Assembly: GCA_020226215.1 (NCBI GenBank)
Contig: CM035226.1
Location: forward strand, 94,822,895 to 94,886,894
DNA from: Sindora glabra
Taxonomy: Eukaryota; Streptophyta; Magnoliopsida; Fabales; Fabaceae
DNA length: 64,000 nt
Direction: 5' to 3'
Positions 57,390 through 64,000 of the stretch are shown here, in pieces (the first letter of the stretch is position 1; each line of letters begins with the position of its first letter). Under the pieces are notes generated by a model, which was given only the letters and a program-made list of their open reading frames with translations, was not told the origin of the DNA and made no database searches. Position numbers and translations under genes: made by a program.

Positions 57390-58360
57390 ATGAGTGATGG
57401 TGAAGAAAATGAAGAAGTTAACATGAGATTGTTTATGAAGGCTGTTTAACAATAAATGCAAACTATAAACATATGGTTGGATAGTTTAGAATTACCATCT
57501 AGAACTAGGACCCCTAGGCAACCTACTTTTGAAGAGGAGGAAGAAGAGTATTTTGATGGTAGTACTAGAAGGGAAAAAAGAAAAGGTGGATTAAGGAGGG
57601 ATAATCATTTCAGTAGTATTAAGATGATAATTCTAGCATTCCAAGGGAAAAATTATATTGAGTTATATTTGGAATAGGAGAGAAAAGTAGAACATGTATT
57701 TAATTATCATGACTATTTTAAGGAAAAAAAGTTAAACTAGTAGTGGTGGAGTTTACTAGTTATGCTAGTATTTAATGGGACTAATTTGTGATTAGTAAGC
57801 ATAGGAATGGTGAAAGACCTATTCGTATATGGGAAGAGAAGAAAGCAGTAATGAGAAAAAAAATTTGTACCTAGGCACTACCATAGAGATTTGCACTTCA
57901 AATTACAAAGTCTATCTCAAGGATCCATGGATGTAGAAGATTATTATAAAGAGATAGAGATAGCCATGATTAGAGCTAATGTAAAGGAAGATCATAGGGT
58001 TACTATGGCTAAATTTATTAGGAGTCTAAAGAAAGAGATAGTTAATGTAGCAGAATTGCAATATTATGTAGAGATGGAGGTTTTATTGCATAAATCTATC
58101 TAGGTAGGAAGCTAATTAAAGGCTAAAAGCACTTCTAAATTTACTTTAGTTTCTAGATCTTAATGAAGATTAAATTAAAAGAACAATAAAATTGTTTCAA
58201 AGCTAAAAAAAGATGCAAGAGCCAAACATTCGGTTATTATTCTGAAGGTAAAATTGAAATTAATTCATCTTCTAGATCAAGTAATATTAAGTGTTTTAGG
58301 TGTTAAGGAGTTAGACATATTATTTCTCAATGTCCAAATTAAAGATCCATGATTGTATTG
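57390..58360 (+). pseudogene. Degenerate gag of the gypsy element
   Basis: It opens MSDGEENEEVNMRLFMKA (57,390) and shows the Retrotrans_gag core: IILAFQGKNYIELYLE (about 57,630) followed by ERKVEHVFNYHDYFKEKK, then RDLHFKLQSLSQGSMDVEDY (57,885 on). A zinc-knuckle-like CFRC.GVRHIISQC tract lies near 58,293-58,334. Multiple stops and frameshifts. Confidence 0.8.
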
Positions 58361-58509
58361 GATAATGGAGACATAGAGAGTACGAGCTTAAGTGATGATG
58401 AAATGTCATTAATGGAAGATTATAGTGATGTTGATATTGTAGATTCTATGAATGGAGATATGCTAGTTACTAGGTGTGCTCTTAACATACAGCCTAAAGA
58501 GATGTTGAT

Positions 58510-58959
58510 GTGAAGCAACGTGAACATATTTTTCATACTAGATGCCATATAAATGACAAGGTATGCAATATGATTATTAATAGCGGAAGCTGTACTAATA
58601 TCGCTAGCACTTTATTAGTTGAGAAATTGCATTTGCTCACATCAAAGCATCTTAATCCATATAAACTACAATGGCTAAATGAATGTGGAGACATAAAGGT
58701 GACTAAGCAAGTTCTGGTTTCATTTTCCATTGGCAAATACAAATATGAGGTTCTTTGTGATTTGGCACCTATGTATGCTACACATCTACTTCTTGGGCAT
58801 CCATGGCAATTTAATAAAAAGGTTGCTCATAATGATTACAAAAATAGATACACCCTTGCCATGAATAACTACATCATTGTATTAATACCCTTCAAACCTA
58901 TTGAGGCATATGCTAATCAAATTAGAATTACAAGAGAGTGTAATATGAGAGAAGAATAA
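58510..58959 (+). pseudogene. Aspartic protease region of the gypsy element
   Basis: Open frame of 149 codons with CHINDKVCNMIINSGSCTNI. The active-site triad DSG is changed to NSG, so catalysis would be lost. The later flap and helix resemble gypsy proteases (HLLLGHPWQFNKKVAHN). This belongs to pol but is separated from RT by stops near 58,960-59,340. Confidence 0.82.
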
Positions 58960-59352
58960 TTAAGCATTCAAGAGAAAGAGAGGAAAGATAAGAAAATTAA
59001 GTTTGAGTTGAAAGAGAAAAATAAATGATGAGTAGTAAGGAGAAAAATTTAGAGAGTGGTGAGAAAAATAGAAAGAAAAATAAAAGAGTTAGTGCATTTG
59101 CAAGAAAAAATGAGGTTAAAAATGCTTTGATAGCAAGAGAGCAATTACTTGTACTTATGTACAAGGATGTCTATTTCACTATGTGGTTGATTCTGACAAG
59201 AATTTGCTAATATTTTTTCAAAAGAAAAACCCTATGGATCACTTCTTTTAAGAGGTATTGAGCATTAAATAGATTTCATCCCCAGATCTTCCATTCCAAA
59301 TAGGTTAGCCTATAGAAGAAATCTTAAAGAAACAAAGGAAATTGAAAGGCAA

Positions 59353-60830
59353 GTGGATGAATTATTGCAAAAAGGATTCATAAGGGAGAGTCTTAGCCTA
59401 TGTTCTATACCTGTGATCTTGGTTCCAAAGAAAAATGGGACATGGTGCATGTATGTTGACTATCGAGCCATCAATAAAATCATTATAAAATATAAATATC
59501 TTATCCTTAGATTTGATTATATACTTGATGAATTGCATAGTTTAAGTATGTTTTTTAAAATTGATTTGAAAAATGGCTACTATCAAATTCATATAAAAAA
59601 ACATGATGAATGGAAAACTGTGTTCAAGACAAAATATGGTTTGTATGAGTGGTTAGTTATGCCATTTGGTTTAACTAATGCACCTAGTACTTTCATGAGA
59701 TTAATGAATCATGTCTTGTGTTCTTTCATTGGGAAAATTGTTGTGGTTTACTTTGATGACATTTTAGTTTACAATAAAAATTTGGACGAACATGTTAAAC
59801 ACTTGCATTCTGTGTTTAGAGTTTTAAGGCAAAATAAATTGTATGCAAATCTTAAGAAATGTTCATTTTATGTGGAATTTGTTATATTTCTGGGTTTTGT
59901 TGTTAGTTTAAGGCAATTGGAGATTAGCTTATACTTAAGAATGCAAGTGAGGTAAGAAGTTTTCAAGGTTTAGCAAGTTTTTATAAAAGGTTTGTAAAGA
60001 ACTTTAGTTCTATTACAGCACCTTTAAATGAACTTATTAAAAAGAATGGTCTGTTCAAATGGGATAATGTGTATGAAAAGGCTTTTAATACCTTGCAAGA
60101 AAAATTGATTAATACTCCATTGTTGTATTTGCCTAATTTTGATAAAGCTTTTAAAGTTGAATGTGAAGTTTTTGATATTAGAATAGGAGTTGTATTGATG
60201 TAGGACTCTAAACTAATTGCATACTTTCGTGAAAAGCTTAGTGGAACAACATTGAATTATCTTACTTATGATAAGAAGCTTTACGTATTGGTGAGAACAT
60301 TGCAAACTTGACAGCATTACTTATGGTGAAGGGAGTTCATCATTCATTTGGACCATTAAAACATGAAGTTTTTGAAATCCCAATGTAAACTTCAAAAGAG
60401 AGATGCCAAGTGGTTGGAGTACATTGAGATGTTTCCTTATATAATCAAACCCAAGAGTGGCAAGGAAAACATTACGGCTAATGTATTGTCTAGGAGGTAC
60501 GCATTGCTTATGTCTTTGCAAACTAAAATACTTAGTTTGAACATATTAAGGACTTGTATGTCAGTGATTCTAATTTTAGCTAAGTGTGGGATTTTTGTTC
60601 TAAGCATACTTGAGGGGACTATTATAGGCATGATGGTTTCTTGTTTAAGAAAAATAAATTGTGTGTGCTTATATGTCCTTATGTGAAATACTAGTTAGAG
60701 AAACTTATAGTGGTGGATTGATGGGACATTTTGGTATGTAAAAAACTTAAGAAATTCTATTTGAACATTTTTATTAGCCTAACATGAAGTGTGATGTGCA
60801 ATATATTTATGGATATAGTAACACTAATTA
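59353..60830 (+). pseudogene. Reverse transcriptase to integrase start of the gypsy element
   Basis: The RT frame is open from 59,353 to 59,955: VILVPKKNGTWCMYVDYRAI, FFKIDLKNGYYQIHIKKHDE (with a catalytic Asp), then VMPFGLTNAPSTFMRLMNHV and catalytic YFDDILVYNKNLDEHVKHL. After 59,955 it decays: RNase H fragments (NYLTYDKKLY near 60,260, YIIKPKSGKENITANVLSRR near 60,438-60,500) and an integrase zinc-finger remnant FEHFYxPNMKCDV near 60,760. Similarity ends near 60,830. Confidence 0.85.
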
Positions 60831-63399
60831 TCTTTATCCTATAAACTTCTATTTTAGATTTTAACTATATTATTTTATTAATATAAAGCATAAGTTCTTA
60901 CTTTTCTAATTAATTTTCAAAAAACTTGAATTTAATCAATAGATAAGGGTTTTCTCGATTCAAATATAAATGTATAAAAATATAAGAGTTTAATTATCTT
61001 AGAAGACTTACCTCCCCACATAGAGGTTGTTAATAGCTTGCTAGTTTTGGAAAAAGGATAGGTTTTATTAGAAAATTGTAAGAACCAAGCTGCTTGCTTT
61101 TGCTACAACTTTATAGCACAACACCAACATCCTAAGCTTTTGCATGAACACTATGGCCTAATGGAGTTCAAGTGGCAACAACATGCTACTGGTAATTGAA
61201 AACAAAGAAGAAAAATGTAGAAAGGAAAAAGATAGATATTGGAGCTCCAAAATAGAATAATAGAGGAATGGTTCAAGATTCTGAAACAAATAAAGGGATG
61301 AAAAGGGTTTTGGAATAGACTTAGGTTCCAATATAGTGCTTTTCTTGTATGGAAGCCCACTTCTATAACCAATCTCATTCACATATTCTTGTTACATACT
61401 CTTCCTTATTGAATCTTGGCCTTTTCTTTTCATTACTTCTTTGATTAGTAAAAACTAATTTTAATTTTCTCCAATTCTATTTATCCTTCATTCATATGAT
61501 AAATAAATAAATTGTAAGAATTTAAAGGTAATTTCCCAAGGTTTTATAATCTTTAAGAAGATTAATTATTAGGGCCTTGTAATTTCCTAAAATAGGACAA
61601 GGAAATTTAAATAGGAATTTTATTAAAAAATATCTAAATTAGAAAAACTAGTAGAAAAATTAAGTGAAGTTTAGGAAAAACGAGAAGATAATTCAAGTAT
61701 ATGTCCAGCTAGAATTTTTTTATAAAATTTTATCATACATCAAAATAGATCAAAATGTAATTAAAAAAACTTTACAATAAATTTAGGAAAATTTATGTAA
61801 AAATTTAGGAAAATTCTAAAACTTGGGTAATCTGAAAATTAAGAATTTGAGTTAAAAATTAAATGAATTAATTTAAAAACCTTTTAGGTTAGTTTAAACT
61901 ATTTTTCAAGGCTTAAAATTGTATAGAAAATTTAGAAATAAAGGCCCAAATTAAGGTCCAAATCTTAAAGGTAAAAATGCAAGAAAGAGAAAAATTGGGG
62001 CTATTTTGTAATAAACTCTATTTGCTTTTTGTGGCTTAATTTTATTGATTTTTAGGATAATTATTTTTTCATTTATTAGGTCATTTAGATGCCTAAAGAG
62101 ACTAGTCATTTGTCTAAGATTTTTCTTAAAATTCAATAAATAATAATGAGAAAATTATAAATTTCTTTAATTTAGGGTTTAAGGGTTATATATGTGTGTG
62201 TAGGCCATTTAGAAGTAGAAAAATTTTTCTCCTTATACTAGTAAAACCATGAGAAGGGAGAGGGAACTTGGTGAAGAGTCTAAGCCTTCATAGGAACCCA
62301 AATGGTTCTTCAACTAGTATCTTCAAATTTTACGAGGTAACTTACGATTTTTCTTTATTTTCTTTAAGATTCCATGATCATCTCCTCTTCTAAACTTCTA
62401 AAGTTTGATTTATTATGATGAAGCTCCTTTTTTAGCTGTCCAAAAGGGTTATTAAAAATTTAAAGAGTGAAGGAATTAAGATAAATGGCACTTCTCCTTG
62501 TTTTAGAGTTATTTTATGAAGATGATGATATTGTTTTGATCCACGTGTTTGGTTTGACTTTTCTTTTTAATTTTTCCAAATGATAATATGATGATTGGTT
62601 TTTAACATATTAATGTTAAGAGTGGTGGTAAAAGAATTTGTGGAAATTGTTAAGAAAGATGATGATATAAAATTGTTAGAAAGACAACAAATCTTTTAAA
62701 TGATGTTAAATGAGGGTTTTCAATCATCCTATGTAATCAAGGGTTAGAAATTTTTAAAATTTTGACTCTTAACATTTTCAAGTCATTTATAGTGTTAAGA
62801 TGATTGTAGATGAAGTTGGGAATTTATGAAAATTTTTAAGTACATGGAAAAGTAAGTGAATGATGAAATACTTAAATCTACCCATTTTAGAACCTTATTC
62901 TAGTTGGTCTTGGGTTTCAATTTTCTTGATGCATTAAATGATTGAGAAAATTTTGATACGATATTTATAATGTTAGCAAGTTTGTGTCAAAATTTGGCAG
63001 CAAATGAAATTTTTTAGGTTGCCTAAATGGTAGCTTTATTTTTATAGCTCCAGTGCTGTCTGAAATTGGTGGTTCTATGTTCATGTCTTGAGTGCACTAC
63101 CAAAATCATGAAATTTGTTGTACAACACATAAGTCATCCTTTATTTAGTGTGTTAAGAATGTTGTGACAAATTTTTGAAATAATAGATTTCCATTTGATT
63201 GATAAAAAAGGGCTTGAATTGCAAGTGCCTCTATATTATCCTATTTTTTAATATCCTATTTAGGCTTTATATAGAAAGTACCCATAGGGACAATTAGTGC
63301 AATTAAATTGTTGTATCTTATGAGATATGTTATTAATGTTGAAAAAAATTGTGGTAAAATTTTGAATTAATTTGATAGTACCAAAAGTCTCCAAACCAT

Positions 63400-63400
63400 A

Positions 63401-63440
<40 letters not shown>

Positions 63441-63444
63441 GTAT
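63400..63444. repeat. (AT)n(GT)n microsatellite
   Basis: About five AT units, followed by a GT run and interspersed GTAT units. Confidence 0.93.
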
Positions 63445-63610
63445 AAGTTTGATTGAAGTTCTTTGAGAAATGTTGAAAAAAGATTTGAATGCATATAATA
63501 AAATAATGAACTACATAAAACACTTGTGGCATAACTAGTAATTGGTTATAACCATTAGAATGAATTGAATTGTTGATGTTTTCAAATTCCATTATTGTTT
63601 ATTATGAATT

Positions 63611-63640
63611 GTGAGGGGGAGATATAACATCCTTCATAGA
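63611..63640 (+). other. Possible polypurine tract and LTR start
   Basis: GTGAGGGGGAGA is followed by TATAACATCCTTCATAGAG. In many Gypsy elements a purine tract like this is followed by TGTAACATCC, so this could be a 3' LTR start in which the terminal TG has changed to TA. Confidence 0.35.
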
Positions 63641-64000
63641 GAAGGAGAGGAATGGTTATTAGTAGAGGAAAAAGGTTGGTAGCTTTATGCCTAGAATGGT
63701 AGAGGATAAGGTTAGACTAAATATATAAGATAAAGCTTGTATAGCTACCATTACCACTTTCTATAAGGAATTACACTAATAATATGCATAAATTTTTTTT
63801 TCATAAGATGCTAATTAGGAATTACATACAAAAAAAGGCTAATCTTTTATGGTGAAAAATACTTTGAATAAAGTGATGAGTAGCTATTCACTAGATATAT
63901 TCTATACTCACTCTTTTGCTGTGTTGAACTAATTACAAGTGTAGATCATGGAACCAGTGATGTATATTGATATTTGTATTGAAAGCTTCCATTCTCCCCA

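Larger units (their letters stand above)
56016..60830 (+). mobile_element. Broken Ty3/gypsy element, truncated in integrase
   Basis: A 5' LTR-like region (about 56,016-56,530) is followed by primer site, gag, aspartic protease, reverse transcriptase, RNase H remnant and the start of the integrase zinc-finger region. No 3' LTR of the same sequence was found downstream. RT before integrase identifies gypsy. Many stops occur, especially in gag and after RT. Confidence 0.85.
60831..64000. other. LTR-like AT-rich DNA, no gene recognised
   Basis: The tract at about 61,500-62,340 has phrases typical of long Gypsy LTRs and their leaders (repeated TTTAGGAAAATT, AAGGCCCAAATTAAGGTCCA, then AAACCATGAGAAGGGAGAGG). 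It is plausibly an eroded LTR on the + strand, but no partner was aligned. Frames here are short and motif-free. Confidence 0.4.

Noticed and set aside
63260..63592. 110-codon minus-strand frame near the right edge
   Set aside because: It crosses the (GT)n repeat (His-Thr run), has biased AT-rich composition and no known motif.
1..64000. tRNA, rRNA or CRISPR features
   Set aside because: None was seen by eye; the tRNA-like matches found are retrotransposon primer binding sites, and no regularly spaced short repeats occur.

Overview
This window is nuclear DNA of a eudicot plant. It is AT-rich and almost entirely built from retrotransposons. It holds one recognisable host gene: the 5' part of a salt-tolerance Na+/H+ antiporter gene of the SOS1/NHX7 type, on the minus strand. 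I saw no bacterial-type operons, CRISPR arrays, tRNAs or rRNAs.

Host gene (about 2,145-25,690, minus strand, continuing off the left edge). Eleven exons could be placed from their protein similarity and GT/AG borders. They keep one open frame of 352 codons. Exons 1-7 lie at 22,464-25,690 and exons 8-11 at 2,145-3,500. Intron 7, between them, is 18,963 bp long and is packed with transposons. From low to high coordinate these are a MITE-like element split by a complete copia element with two 327-bp LTRs (4,024-9,266), a short RTE-LINE tail, an orphan copia LTR with primer binding site, a plus-strand copia copy with an RTE LINE nested in its integrase, a minus-strand copy of the same family fused tail-to-tail to it, and another minus-strand copia remnant. 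A MITE-like AT-rich foldback lies about 230 bp upstream of the SOS1 start codon. Another decayed copia piece (1-1,145) probably lies in intron 11.

Intergenic repeat desert (26,500-64,000). A very long, decayed LTR element with arms of roughly 2 kb (from 26,951 and from 38,362) encloses about 9 kb without recognisable gag or pol, as in a LARD. A minus-strand Gypsy-type LTR seems to sit inside it. Next come a solo copia LTR with perfect GTTAT target duplications (43,570-45,125) and a nearly complete minus-strand copia element with perfect CCTCT duplications (45,474-55,557). The 3' LTR of that element has itself been hit by a solo LTR of the same family with perfect TACTT duplications. A broken plus-strand Gypsy element (about 56,000-60,830) ends inside its integrase, and LTR-like AT-rich DNA runs to the right edge.

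Overall, transposons have piled up inside one intron of a housekeeping-type transporter gene without visibly breaking its reading frame or splice sites. The flank records several rounds of insertion, LTR-LTR recombination and decay. No wholly new system was evident. The most informative structures are the giant SOS1 intron, the solo-LTR-inside-LTR nest and the tail-to-tail copia fusion.
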